A stretch of 64,000 bases of DNA from Symbiodinium natans (GCA_905221605.1 CAJNDS010002163.1:18501-82500); one strand, 5' to 3'; shown: positions 31,775 through 43,079, numbered from the stretch's first letter. Translations and numbers: made by a program. The notes: generated by a model not told the origin, from the letters alone.

Positions 31775-31880
31775 GTATGTGTATATATATATATATATAT
31801 GGGGGTTGTGCGACAACAAACAAAAACCTTGACGCATTGACCCCCAACTGGTAAGCCCCCCCCCCCCCCCCCCCCCCCAA
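31775..31880. repeat. TA repeat and poly-C tract
   Basis: TA tract at 31778-31800 and C tract of about 21 at 31857-31878. Confidence 0.9.
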
Positions 31881-32187
31881 CCCCACAGAAATATCCTAAA
31901 CCCTAAAACCTAAACCGTAAACCCGAAACGGGCAACCTCAACCCGTTTAATCACAGGTATTTGGTTTACGGCGCATGGGATAGGCGCTTTAGGACTTGCA
32001 GATTTGGAGGCCCACACAAACCCCTGGAGTGATTCTCAACCAAAAACTCTGCTGGGTTCACATGAGCTCTAGGGTTCAGAGGGGTTCAGAGGGCTTTAGG
32101 CTTGAGGGTTTTGGGGTATTAGGGTTCGGGGTTTTTAGGGCTTCACGTATTTTTGGTAGGCTTTGACCCTAAACCCTAATCCCTAAA

Positions 32188-32298
32188 CCCTCCTAAACCC
32201 TAAACCCTAAACCCTAAACCCTAAACCCTAAACCCTAAACCCTAAACCCTAAACCCTAAACCCTAAACCCTAAACCCTAAACCCTAAACCCTAAACCC
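32188..32298. repeat. CCCTAAA array
   Basis: Perfect heptamers left of the exon candidate at 32299. Confidence 0.95.
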
Positions 32299-32403
32299 GG
32301 TCAGAAACTTTGTTGTGAGGCCGAGCCCCTGGCATGGTGCGAAGCCCAGGTGTTTGAGAGCACCGCGTAGCCCGGAACCTAGTTCCATAGACTTCATGGA
32401 CTG
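32299..32403 (-). CDS. Exon candidate, unknown protein
   Basis: Minus frame QSMKSMELGSGLRGALKHLG then FAPCQGLGLTTKFLT; 105 nt open. Both flanks are CCCTAAA on the plus strand, unlike the usual opposed pattern. Confidence 0.45.
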
Positions 32404-32502
32404 ACCCTAAACCCTAAACCCTAAACCCTAAACCCTAAACCCTAAACCCTAAACCCTAAACCCTAAACCCTAAACCCTAAACCCTAAACCCTAAACCTTA
32501 AC
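32404..32502. repeat. CCCTAAA array
   Basis: About 14 perfect units. Confidence 0.95.
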
Positions 32503-32508
32503 CCCTAG

Positions 32509-32667
32509 GAATTTGACTGCTTTGGGGCCGAGTTCCGCCCTAAAGAGCCCAACGGCAGCAGGCTACTGGTCCTGAGACCAAGATGGCGCCGACCTACAGC
32601 CGCAAAACCTCATATGCGCGCTCCTGAAGCCTCAAAGAATTTGCCCGTTTCCTCTCTTTGTTTTTGA
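32509..32667 (+). CDS. Exon candidate on the plus strand, possible C-terminus
   Basis: 159 nt open on plus: EFDCFGAEFRPKEPNGSRLL ... ASKNLPVSSLCF then TGA. Minus frames are interrupted earlier. If real, it is one of the few plus-strand coding pieces. Confidence 0.4.
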   Translation, partial: EFDCFGAEFRPKEPNGSRLLVLRPRWRRPTAAKPHMRAPEASKNLPVSSLCF

Positions 32668-33147
32668 GGGTTTAGGGTAGAGGGTTTAGGGTTTAGGGTT
32701 TAGGGGTGTGGGGAGTTGTATAAGAACCGGCAACAGCCCTGAAGGATAGTAGAACACTGGAGGCCCATGTTCACCTTAACACTTAACACCCAAAACCCCA
32801 AACCCCCCAGCCTTCGGCAAAAGCCCTAGACCCTTAACCCTCAACATGCAACCAAAACAAGCTGATAAAACCTAAGCCCGAAATCCTAAGCCCCAAATAA
32901 CCCTAAAGACCCCAAACCCTGAAGCCCAAAACCCCACAAAATCCTCAAGACCTTAAACCCCAAAGCCAAAAGCCCTGAAAACCCTAAAGACCTGAACCCT
33001 AAAACCGCCAAAAACCCCCCCATTCCTGCAGCCCAAAAGTCCCGTAAAGCTGGCTTTAGGGTTTCGGGCTTAGGGTTTTGGATTCAGGGTTTAGGGCTTA
33101 GGGTTTAGGGTTTTGGGTTGGTAAATAGGGGCCCAGGTATTTTGTAA

Positions 33148-33240
33148 ACCCTAACCCTAAACCCTAAACCCTAAACCCTAAACCCTAAACCCTAAACCCT
33201 AAACCCTAAACCCTAAACCCTAAACCCTAAACCCTAAACA
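33148..33240. repeat. CCCTAAA array
   Basis: Left flank of the exon at 33254. Confidence 0.95.
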
Positions 33241-33253
33241 CTATACGAATACC

Positions 33254-33334
33254 CTGAACCAGGCTGCGCTGGCTTGGCATCCCGGCGTCGTAGACGCGGC
33301 CGTCGACGGTGAGGTTGCGCCGACCCAGGTGCTG
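33254..33334 (-). CDS. Exon candidate, unknown protein
   Basis: Minus frame QHLGRRNLTVDGRVYDAGMP then SQRSLVQ; GC-rich third positions; CCCTAAA left, TTTAGGG right. Coding very likely. Confidence 0.6.
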
Positions 33335-33365
33335 CGTGGGAGCGGGGGCTGGGCATCTGTTGGTG

Positions 33366-33472
33366 GGTTTAGGGTTTAGGGTTTAGGGTTTGGGGTTTGG
33401 GGTTTAGGGTTTAGGGTTTAGGGTTTAGGGTTTGGGGTTTAGGGTTTAGGGTTTAGGGTTCGGGTTTAGGGA
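33366..33472. repeat. TTTAGGG/TTTGGGG array
   Basis: Right flank of the exon at 33254. Confidence 0.95.
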
Positions 33473-33586
33473 CCCTAAACCTCAACCCGAAACACTATCC
33501 AGGGCCTGAGGGCTTTTGCTGCTGGGTTGGGCCCGAAAGCTCAGTTTAACCCTCAGCCCTGAAGGCTTGGCTTTAATGGCTTCAGG

Positions 33587-33687
33587 TCGGGATGTTCCAC
33601 CTTATACTCACAGTCCTTAATGGGATTATAGTAGAGGGTACTAGACTCCCCATGAAGGACTGTTAGTATAAGGGGGGAACGTCCCAA
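33587..33687. repeat. Palindromic element, GGGATGTTCCCCC family, copy 3
   Basis: TCGGGATGTTCCACCTTATA ... TATAAGGGGGGAACGTCCCAA; 101 bp, nearly self-complementary. Confidence 0.75.
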
Positions 33688-34556
33688 GGTTAGGGCTTGA
33701 TCAGGGGCTCAGGGTTCTTGGCACATCCCAACTTGTTTTTGGGGCTTCGGGGTGTTCGAGCCAAGAAAGTTCACAAGTTTCGGGGGGGGGGGGGGGGGGT
33801 AGAGTGAGGGTTCATGTTTTGGCAGGTAAGGAGGCGTGGGTGTGCGCTGTTGGCCTCAGAGTCGAAGCTCTAAAAGCATTAAACCCTCGGTATCGACCCA
33901 ATGCGTAGACCCTGGCACGCACATCCAGGTAAAGCCAGACGTCAAAACCTTACACCCCGAACTCTGAAGCCTAAACCCTAAACATTACACCCTAAACCCC
34001 AAACCCTAAGCCCTAAACCTTGCTCCCCAAGAAACCCCAAACCCTAACCCTAAACCCTAAATCCTACACCCTATAAGCCCTAAACCGATTTGTAGCAGCC
34101 CCCAAAACCCGAAGCCCTTGGCCCGGACATCTCTTGCGCGCAGGAGTCTCTAGGCTGCCCAGTAACCAAGGCTTAAAAAGGGTGCCCCCTTTTTTGCTTA
34201 AAGGGGTTTATAAGGGAACCCTAAACCCCCCCAAAAAGGGAATAAGGGTACTTCTGGGCATCCTAGGTCTGGTGCAACTTGGCATCCGAGGTCTGGTGCA
34301 ACTTTGGCACCGTGCTCGCCGGCTTGAAGGTCTTCTAGGCTTCCTAGCTTTACACCGCTTCTAAAGCCCTAAATCCCTAAATTTCTAAATCCCTGAATCC
34401 CTAAATCCCTACAACCTGAACCCTAAAACCTTAACCCGAGAAACTGCCTCAAACTGCCATATGTCTTTTGGGGTTTGGGTGTGGGGTGTAGAGCCGCAAA
34501 CTGTTCAAACCATACGTGAAGGCTCTACTGAGCAAGTAGGTAGCAAGTAGGGCCCC

Positions 34557-34690
34557 TAAACCCTAAACCCTAAACCCTAAACCCTAAACCCTAAACCCTA
34601 AACCCTAAACCCTAAACCCTAAACCCTAAACCCTAAACCCTAAACCCTAAACCCTAAACCCTAAAGCCCAAACCCTACACCCTAAACCCT
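34557..34690. repeat. CCCTAAA array
   Basis: About 17 units, left flank of the last exon at 34704. Confidence 0.95.
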
Positions 34691-34703
34691 ACGCCCTAAG
34701 CCC

Positions 34704-35247
34704 TCAGAAGAACACGGATGGCGACTCTTTCGCCGGTGCCCCCCGCGGCACCGTGGGCGCTGGTGCGGGCCGCGGCTCGGCATCGCCAACCTGTTTAGGG
34801 TTTAGGGTTTAGGGTTTAGGGTTTAGGGTTTAGGGTCTACTTGGAGGTTCATGGTACTATGAACCAATTATAACTGTGCTTATAACTGTACTTATAACTG
34901 TACTTGCAACTGTACTTATGACCATACTAGGGCACTTAGGGGGCCCTAATAAGTGGGTTGTAAGTTATAACTGGTTAATACGTACCATGAACCTCCAAGA
35001 ACATGAGGTCCCAGCAAACAGAGAGAAAAGGGTGTAGAGGTCAGCAGACAGAGAGAAAAGGGTGTAGAGGTCAGGGTTCAGGGTTTCGGGCTAGGGTTTA
35101 GGGTAGCTTTGCAGAGTGCCCTAGAACGAGTGTAGGATGCACTTAGGGGGTCATCGATGGTACTGCGGTCGTTTCTGCGTCCTTTCTTGGCCTGCCGCAA
35201 CTCATCCACGTGCCCCTTCTCATCCGCTTTCGCGAGCCACTTCGTGG
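34704..35247 (-). CDS. C-terminal two-exon model, unknown basic/proline-rich protein
   Basis: Exon 35155-35247 (ATKWLAKADEKGHVDELRQA then KKGRRNDRSTI) joins in phase 0, GA donor to CAG acceptor, to exon 34704-34790 (VGDAEPRPAPAPTVPRGAPA then KESPSVFF and TGA). The tail is proline/alanine rich and likely disordered. The intron holds a palindromic element with perfect 17-bp ends. The gene must extend to the right; family not recognised. Confidence 0.55.
34841..34998. repeat. Palindromic element, GGTTCATGGTACTTAT family, copy 2
   Basis: Perfect 17-bp terminal inverted repeat TTGGAGGTTCATGGTAC, with tandem TTATAACTGTACTTATAACT units on the left arm. Lies inside an intron. Confidence 0.8.
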
Positions 35248-35259
35248 CTGCCCTAAACC

Positions 35260-37049
35260 CTAAACCCTAAACCCTAAACCTAAACCCTGATACCCTAAAT
35301 CGCTTGAAGATGTCCGTGACCATGTGGAGCACATGTGCAGCCATCGGAACCCCCTGCGTCTCCATGGGCACGCTGGTGACATTGTCCATGACCAATCGGG
35401 AAAACCAATCGGGAACTTGTTCTACCCACCCGAGGCTCGCCCCTGAAAAAACGCCTTCATTTGCCCGAAATTGCCTTAGTTATGGGTGGAACTTAGGGGG
35501 GGTAGCACAGAGGGGGGTAGTAGGGGACACCATGACTGTTGCTCTCTTCGTTCCCGAAAATTCAATGTGGAAACGATTGCGGCCTGTCTGTACTGAAACC
35601 TAAACCTTAAACCTTAAACCTTAAACCTTAAACCCTAATAGACCCTTGAAGGCCTGCACGCTTTCTTTGGGCTTTCGGTTTAAGGCCCAGTAGTTGCAGG
35701 GCTTGGGGCTTGAGGCGACATATTTCCTTGGGGGCCAAAGGAGCCGTAAAAGGGCTTAGGGCTTAGGGTTTAGGGCTTAGGGCTTAGGGCTTAGGGTTTA
35801 GGGTTTAGGGTTCATATTCCCTGAATCGGAATTATGGTAGTGCAGCGTGTTTGGAGTCTCTTCTGACTTAGGAAGTCTACTCAGTATCCCCCGGAAATCC
35901 CATTCTCATCTCAATGAGCCACCTTACTAACCGTACTTACGAAGTCACAAGGGCTTCCAAGCATATGAACCCTGAACCCTGAACCCTGAACCCTGAACCC
36001 TAAACCCTAATCCCTGCGCATTATAATCCCTATTAAGGACTGCTAGTATATGGTGAAACATCCCAAGCTGTGCCTCAGCCTCCAATACCCCTTGTTTTGC
36101 GAGGTGCTCGCCTAAAGCTCCTTGACTTCCCTAAATAAGACCCTAATGCAACAATGAGTTGGGATGTCCCCCCTTATGCTAGCACTTCTCAATAGGGATT
36201 ATAGTACCCCTATTTTCATCCCTATTGAGGACTGTTAGTATAAGGGGGAACATCCCAAATAATGAGACTGCATAAGAAAAAACAAGCTCTTATTAGTAAT
36301 ACTAATATGGACAATAATCATACAAAATATAATAATAAGAAGAAAATAATCAGGCTAAATATTAAAATGCACGAAAAGTCTTTGCCTCGTCCTCATCCCC
36401 AATCTTCGTGCACGCAAAGATCCAGAAGCAACGACTGCAAGGTGGAGCGGCATGCAGTTGTTGTTGGCTTGGGGTTAGGGCAAGGGCTTAGGGCTTAGGG
36501 CTTAGGGTTTATAGGGCTTAGTGCTTAGAGCTTGGGGTTTAGGGTGCCTTTGCTTAGTTCTCGAGTGGGCCATCTGGGTAGGGTTTCAGGTTTAATTAAG
36601 GTTCGTAGGGTTTCAGATTGCCCTGACCCCAGGTGGCTTTCAAGAACCTCTGTAGAACACGAGCCTATGCAGCGAAACCTCATTAAACCCTGAAACCTAA
36701 TAAGGCCCTAAACCCTAAATCCGAAACCCTAAATCCTAAACCCTAAACCCTAAACCCTAAACTCTAAATCTTAAAATCTAAACCCTAAACCCTAAACCCT
36801 AAACCCCAAAACCCTAACCCCTAACCCCAAAACCCTAAACCCTAAACCCTAACCCCTAACCCCCAAACCCCAAAACCTTCCAAGACAAGCTCAGCATGCC
36901 CTAGAACGCGCCCCCTCCCCGCCTGAATTGGCCCAAACCCCGGAACTCTCAGACCCTAAAGCCATGACTACCTTTTGTTAAGAACCCCAAAAGAATACAA
37001 AAATCATCATCCCTATATTACCCTTAATAAGGAAGAATATCTATTTTTT

Positions 37050-37080
<31 letters not shown>

Positions 37081-38700
37081 TTCTTAAGCAAGTAGTAGAT
37101 GCTTTAGGCGTGATTGGGGGGTTGCGTTTGTCGTTTACGGCAAGGACGGCCCGCAACAAAACCCTACACCCTAACCCTCTCACATATACATCTACGATGC
37201 ATAAAAAAAGCGTGTACATGTACTTATCTAGCGTATTTTGTTTTATTGTTTTATCAACTCATTGTTCTCACTGGTTTGTCGTTGATATTATGAACCTTAT
37301 GTTATAAAGTATTGCCAGAATTAATAAGACAATGAAAAATGATTCCCAACAGCCAGGGTTGGGTTTCCATCTCTAGAGGTGGGGGGTAAAATGAGACTCC
37401 GGAGCCCAACCGGAACGGAAAGACGAGCCACAAGGGAGAGGCACCCGAACGGGACCCTTCGCCGGAACGGAACGGAACCCTAAACCCTAAACCCTAAACC
37501 CCAAACCGGCGGAACCTGAATCATCTTTTTCTTGCTGGCTGTTGGGTGGCACAGCTGGGTTAGTACTGTGCATACTCTTACTGGTAATTTTACTATCATT
37601 GGTATTTATGTTCATAACAAGACTAACGCGTACACTGCTAATCATGTCATTCATGCAATGAATGTTAACAATATTCAAAATATTGCCAATACTTGTCAAT
37701 ACTATCAAGATGGCCATTCGGATTTGTATTGTGAACACTATGACAAGTATGAATATTACAAATCTGACTAATGCTATAACTACTATCCAAGTTCTGAATA
37801 TTGCTAAGATTTTCGATTTATGTGTTTGAAAACTAGGGTGTTTAGGGTTTAGCCGCGAGAATCGCATCCCCTACACCCTATGTATACCCTACATCCTACA
37901 GCCTACAGCCCTAAACCCCAAACCCAAAACCCGAAACCTGCAACCCTACCCTCAAGCCCTCTGAAGCAGCCCGAAACCCCAAAGCCCAACGCCGCCTTAC
38001 AGCCTGTGCAGGCTCCTGCGGCAAGGGTTTGAGGGTTTAGGGTTTAGGGTGTGGGGATTTAGGGTTTAGGGTTTGAGGGTTTGGATTTCGGGTTTACAGT
38101 TTTCGGGGTCCAGGGGTTGGGGCGTAGAATTCAGTATCTTGAACCAGGAGGGCCGCATCCCAACTCCTCGACCTGTCGGCCCACACCCCTGCAACCGTAA
38201 GTCACAAGCTGAACTCTTCGAAGCAACCGACACTCCACCTAAACACTCAATCCCAAACCCGAAACCCGTATGTTCCATATACCCCCAAACCCTAAACCCT
38301 CAACCCTGAACCCTAAACCCGACCCCCTAAAAACTTCCGAAAACAAACCCCCCCCCCGGTAAACCTCTAATTAGACCTTGAACCCTACACCAAAAACCCC
38401 TTTAACCACCCGGCAAAAGCTCTCGCCCCTAAACCCTAAACCCCATACACTGCAAGCCCCCAGTTCCAAGCCCTAAACCCTAGCCCTAAACCCTAAACCT
38501 TGAACCCTAATCCCGAAACCCTGAACCCCAAACCCTACACCTTGAACTCTAAACCCTAAACCCTAAACCCTAAACCCTAAACCCTAAACCCTAAACCCTA
38601 AACCTTGAACCCTAATCCCGAAACCCTGAACCCCAAACCCTAAACCCTAAACCCTAAACCCTAAACCCTAAACCCTAAACCCTGAACCCCAAACCCTAAA
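35260..38700. other. Mostly non-coding: diverged repeats, no gene supported
   Basis: Contains a CTACTACCCCC-family copy (35430-35525), TTAGGGC repeats (35755-35815), CCCTAAA repeats (36700-36850, 38440-38700), a T18-G22 tract (37043-37082) and an AT-rich island (37530-37830) with an 80-codon plus frame of low-complexity N, Y, H and T that I do not call. A weak 36-nt island at 37990-38025 could be a microexon (LAAGACTGCKAAL, minus). Confidence 0.6.
36020..36258. repeat. GGGATGTTCCCCC family: half copy plus full copy
   Basis: 36020-36067 is the right half only (ATAATCCCTATTAAGGACTG ... CATCCCAA). 36159-36258 is a full hairpin. Confidence 0.75.
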
Positions 38701-38707
38701 CCCCAAA

Positions 38708-38786
38708 CTGTAGCAGCAGAGTGGCCTGGAAGTCCGTTTCGCTTTGGACATCAGGACCTGAAGGGCTTGGCGCCCGGCGCCAGATT
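38708..38786 (-). CDS. Exon candidate, strand uncertain
   Basis: Minus frame SGAGRQALQVLMSKAKRTSR then PLCCY. Plus frame CSSRVAWKSVSLWTSGPEGL is also open and ends at a good donor (TTTG^GTAAGT at 38788), so plus is a serious alternative. Confidence 0.4.
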
Positions 38787-39185
38787 TGGTAAGTTTAGGG
38801 TTTAGGGTTTAGGGTTTGGGGTTTGGGGTTTAGGGTTTGGGGTTTGGGGTTTGGGGTTTGGGGTTTTTAGGGTTTAGGGTTTAGGGGTTGATGGTTGTAG
38901 GTCAGGGCTGAGGGTTTTAGGCTTCAACAGACTTCACCACAAAAAACTGATGTAAGCCCTCATGAAGCCTTAGCAGACCTGAAGCCTATATTCACTAAGC
39001 CCTGAAGCCCTTAGCTCCCTGCACCCAAACCTGACAGCTCAGAACCCCAAACCCTAAACCCTCAACCCAAAACTGTGAGACCCCACCCTAAACCTTTAAA
39101 ACCCTAAACCCTAAACCCGAAACTGTGAGACCCTAAACCCAAAACCCAAAAGCCAAAAGCCAAAACCCTAAACCCTACAAACCCC

Positions 39186-39254
39186 GAGCCCAAAGTTCCG
39201 CTGGGCTGAGGGGCCGCGCTTGGTGCTTTGACTGGCAGCCGGGCCACCTGGCAC
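39186..39254 (-). CDS. Exon candidate, unknown protein
   Basis: Minus frame VPGGPAASQSTKRGPSAQRN then FGL, between CCCTAAA-type and TTTAGGG-type repeats. Confidence 0.45.
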
Positions 39255-39597
39255 CAAAGGACCCCAGGCTTTAGGGTTTGGTTTTAGGGTTTAGGGTTTG
39301 GGGTTGAGGGTTTAGGGTTTGGGGTTTAGGGTTCATGGTTTAGGGTTTAGGGTTTGGGGTTAGGTGTAGGTTTAGGGGGTTTAGAGTCTAGGGGTTTGGG
39401 GTTGGGTTCAGGGTTCGGGGTTTAGAGTGTAGGGTTCAGGCTAAACGGTTTAGGTGGTTTGGGCTTGAGGATTTAGGGGGTTTACTCTAGGGTTTCTACC
39501 TTGGACCCTTAAGGTTGCACCCTTGCAATTGGGTTTTGGGGTATAAGGGCCATATTAGGAGCAAATTATGGGGAACCTTTAGGGGTACAACCTTAGG

Positions 39598-39905
39598 GCC
39601 CTAAACCCTAAACCCTAAACCCTAAACCCTAAACCCTAAACCCTAAACCCTAAACCCTAAACCCTAAACCCTAAACCCTAAACCCTAAACCCTAAACCCT
39701 AAACCCTAAACCCTAAACCCTAAACCCTAAACCCTAACCCCTCAACCCTAACCCCTAAACCCTAAACCCTAAACCCTAAACCCTAAACCCTAAACCCTAA
39801 ACCCTAAACCCTAAACCCTAAACCCTAAACCCTAAACCCTAAACCCTAAACCCTAAACCCTAGCCCTAAACCCTAAACCCTAAACCCTAAGCTCCTAAGC
39901 CCTAA
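39598..39905. repeat. Longest uninterrupted CCCTAAA array
   Basis: About 43 units with few variants. Interstitial; unique sequence continues on both sides. Confidence 0.97.
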
Positions 39906-40062
39906 GCCCCAAGCCCTCTGCTTTGGAGGTGGGTTGTGACTTGGGGTCTCATTCGGGCTCAACCCTGCTAAGTAACCCTAAACCCATTTACCCTAATACT
40001 CATAAACCCCTAAACCCCTCGATTCCTCATCCCTTGCAACACACCGAAACCCTAAATCGTGG

Positions 40063-40190
40063 GGTTTAGGGTTTAGGGTTTAGGGTTTATAAGGTTTAGG
40101 GTTTAGGGTTTAGGGTTTAGGGTTTAGGGTTTAGGGTTTAGGGTTTAGGGTTTGGGGTTCAGGGTTTAGGGTTTAGGGTTTAGGGTTTAG
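40063..40190. repeat. TTTAGGG array
   Basis: Faces the CCCTAAA array at 39598-39905 across a 150-bp island. Confidence 0.95.
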
Positions 40191-40197
40191 GAAAACC

Positions 40198-40290
40198 CTG
40201 CGTCTGCCAGCCTGGATCTGCCACCTCCGCAAGGAGTCCTGCCGCGGCCGGGTGCGCAGCGGGCTCGGAGCTTTTGGAGTTGTAGCGCTT
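40198..40290. CDS. Exon candidate, strand undecided
   Basis: Plus LRLPAWICHLRKESCRGRVR and minus LRTRPRQDSLRRWQIQAGRR (40200-40262) are both open with high GC3. Confidence 0.35.
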
Positions 40291-40930
40291 CGGGCTTAGG
40301 GGTTCTGGGTTAGGGTTTAGGGCTAGGGTTTAGGGTTGAGGGTTTAGGGTTTAGGGTTTAGGGCTAGGGTTTAGGGCTTAGGGTTGAATAGGGCTTAGCG
40401 TTTGTCGGGTTTCGGGGTCTAGGGTTTCGGTCCAGGGGTTGAAAGGGTTGAAGGGCCTCGGGTCTTGGCGGGTTTAAAGTGGGCTTGGGTTTTGGGGGGC
40501 TTAAGGGTTTAGGTGGAGGCATTTAAGCCCTGTTTAATGTGCCTTCAAAAGCCAAACCTTGCACCTCAGATGAAAAAGAAGTCGTCCGTTCGATAGCATG
40601 GTTCCCTTTGCCAGTCACTGCCATAGCGGACACTAAACCTTAAACCCTAAACCCTGAACCCTAAACCCTAAACCTCAAACCCTAAACCCTAAACCCTGAA
40701 CCCTAAGCAAACCTCAAACCCTAAACCCTGAACCCTGAACCCCAACCCTAAACCCTAAGCCTGTGAGTTAATTCCTGCGAGCGGGGACATATCCAAAGGT
40801 CCCTGGCGCCTAAGGATTTAGGGTTTAGGGCTTCGAGGGTTTAGGGTTTAGGGTTCAGGGTTTAGCCCGAAACCCTAGATCCTATACACCCTTACAGACC
40901 CTATGGCCGTTATGGACCCTGTAATGCCCT

Positions 40931-41323
40931 CGTGTTGATGCCTGGGGAATTTCCTGCAGCAGCGGCGGTGCCCAGTCGATGGTTTTGCCGCCCGAAGACA
41001 TCAAGGTGTGTTGAGCAAAATCTTCTTTGTTCAACACATCTGTACACATTGTCGTACGCAGACCGTCGCACCACGTTCAGGTGCGAAGGTTGGCCGCTTC
41101 CATGCTCATGCTGTTACCCACCTTGTTTTTCCTTTCCGTGACAAAACAACTCAGGTTTCTCTTCCAGCGCCGGAAGACAACGCGGAAGGTGGAAGAGCCA
41201 ATGAAACTTCGGCTTGGCGCAGGCAAAGTAGAGCTCGACAAATGAAGCTGCGTGTTCCTCGATGGCCTGCTCAAGTTCATCAGTCAGCTCCAGCGCAGCG
41301 TCTGCAAGCAGCAGGATGATCAC
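40931..41323 (-). pseudogene. Frameshifted mobile-element-derived protein remnant (transposase-associated type)
   Basis: One minus frame reads LTDELEQAIEEHAASFVELY then FACAKPKFHWLFHLPRCL. The next frame picks up RWKRNLSCFVTERKNK, and a third holds NVVRRSAYDNVYRCVEQRR. Together these resemble a 'KPKxHWxxHLPxxL...NCFVTERKHK' block that I associate with element-encoded proteins repeated in dinoflagellate genomes; the association is from memory and unverified. At least two frameshifts and no start, so it is called broken. Confidence 0.45.
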
Positions 41324-41456
41324 AACGCGATCCAGCAGGTGCCCCTACAATGCCCCCCCAAAAAACCTGTAGCCCCCAGCCCCTTTGTCCCTTCACAAGA
41401 ATCCGCTTTAAAGGGACACCCACAAAGGGTACCCCTATTTTCGGAACCTCCCATTT

Positions 41457-41615
41457 ATGCACATATACATATACACACATATATCTACTTATTTAGTTAT
41501 TTTGATACAGAACCAAAAAAGACTTAGTGCATATAAAGATTATATATTATATATAATATATAACCAGAAAGGATACTATACACATATATATATATATTTA
41601 TATAATATGACCAAA
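41457..41615. repeat. TA-rich microsatellite
   Basis: CATATACA and TATATAAT tracts; no gene. Confidence 0.85.
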
Positions 41616-41619
41616 CGAG

Positions 41620-41785
41620 CTTCGAGGTTAACTACCCAGCCCCTGAGGGAAACCCTGCAGACTACGACCGCGGAGCCTGCGCCAGGTGATGGAGTCGCAA
41701 GGATGGCCCGGAGTGCGACACCAGGAGAAAGAGCTGGCAAGGGGGAAAGGCAGGGGGCAAGGGCGCTGCAAACCCTAGGCCCTAA
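41620..41785 (+). CDS. Exon candidate, plus strand, weak
   Basis: Plus frame TTTAEPAPGDGVARMARSAT and GERAGKGERQGARALQT. Low complexity basic/alanine-rich; may be spurious. Confidence 0.25.
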
Positions 41786-41789
41786 AAAT

Positions 41790-41872
41790 GCGCAACCCTA
41801 AACCCTAAACCCTAAACCCTAAACCCTAAACCCTAAACCCTAAACCCTAAACCCTAAACCCTAAACCCTAAT
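41790..41872. repeat. CCCTAAA array
   Basis: About 11 perfect units. Confidence 0.95.
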
Positions 41873-42473
41873 GCACAATACTTAAGGTGCGCTTCGAAGG
41901 TGCAAAGGCGACTCCAGGTGCGGCCCAATGAGCCCTATGGCTTGGTTTAGGGCTGAGGACTTAGGGCTCAGGGCTTAGGTTTAGGGCTTAAGGCTTAGGG
42001 CTTGGGGCTTAGGGTTTAGGGCTTAGGGGTTTAGGGCTTAGGGCTTAGGGCTTACTGCGCCGGGCCAATAGTTCGACCCACCGACATCTAGGGGTCCTGA
42101 CACCTGTGCCCCGCCCTCTTCCCCATAGACTCCTGACACAAGTGGGCCTCCTCCGGAGCTTCTATAGTACTATATTTTCAAAACGGGGTATTAATTTCTC
42201 CGCTAGCAGGCGTAGGGAAAACGCTACTTCTCGGCACTCCGCTACTCCGCGGGAGCCTTCACTGTCTGCATGCCGTTCAACATGTGCCGTGGGTCGAAAT
42301 TTTCGGCCCGGGGGTGTAGGGCTTAGGGTTTGGGGTTTAGGGTTTAGGACGTTTAGGTGGTTTAGAAGGTTTATATAGGAGGTTTCGGGTTTAGGGGGTT
42401 TAAGGGGGTTTAAGGGGTTTAGGGGGGTTAAGGGGGTTTAGGGTTTAGGGTTTGGGGTTTAGGGTCTCAGACC

Positions 42474-42567
42474 TACCTGGGACGGTATGTACCTACAGTT
42501 TAGTAGCAACTACCCCTTAATTCGTAGGTATAACCCATTGAACTGTAGGTAAAGAGAGTCCCAGGTA
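42474..42567. repeat. Palindromic element, TACCTGGGAC family
   Basis: Ends TACCTGGGAC and GTCCCAGGTA, inner CTACAGTT/AACTGTAG arms. A second copy is at 45647-45730 (GCCTGGGA...GGGACCCAGGC). Confidence 0.7.
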
Positions 42568-42597
42568 AACCCTAAACCACCCTACTAGCGCAAACCC

Positions 42598-42866
42598 TAA
42601 ACCTTAAACCCTAAACCCTAAACCCTAACCCTAAACCCTAAACCCTAAACCCTAAACCCTAACCCTAAACCCTAAACCCTAAACCCTAAACCCTAAACCC
42701 TAAACCCGATTGCCCTCCGCCACGACCTGGCACCTTCTTGAACCACTCGTGCCTGTGAGGCGCTCTATGTGGGTTTCGGGCTAGTAGGCTTAGGGATTAG
42801 GGTTTAGGGTTAAACGTTTAGGGTTTAGGGTTTAGGGTTTAGGGTTTAGGGTTTAGGGTTTAGGGT
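42598..42866. repeat. CCCTAAA and TTTAGGG arrays flanking an exon island
   Basis: CCCTAAA at 42598-42708 and TTTAGGG at 42797-42866, in the usual outward arrangement around 42715-42768. Confidence 0.9.
42715..42768 (-). CDS. Exon candidate downstream of the methyltransferase
   Basis: Minus frames HRHEWFKKVPGRGGGQS or, in the phase that would follow exon 10, ARVVQEGAR. It may be exon 11 of the methyltransferase; frame undecided. Confidence 0.4.
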
Positions 42867-43079
42867 TTTTTGGGTCGAGCTACTACCCTCTATTCTAGAT
42901 AGGCCTCGGAGCAGCTCGCCCTAAAACTCCCCAAAGCCTCCGAGGGTTCAGGTTGAAACCCTAAACCCTGAACCCTAAACCCCAAACCCTAAACCCTAAC
43001 CCTAAACCCCTAACCCTAAACCCTAAACCCTAAACCTTAAACCCTATCTTTATCAATCTCGCAACTGTGGCAGCTGGGC

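Noticed and set aside
37532-37771. 80-codon plus-strand frame
   Set aside because: AT-rich, low complexity (N, Y, H, T), no splice context or family resemblance.
39598-39905. Head-to-head telomere fusion site
   Set aside because: The CCCTAAA array and the TTTAGGG array at 40063 are separated by unique sequence, and the same arrangement recurs dozens of times, so a single fusion event is not needed.
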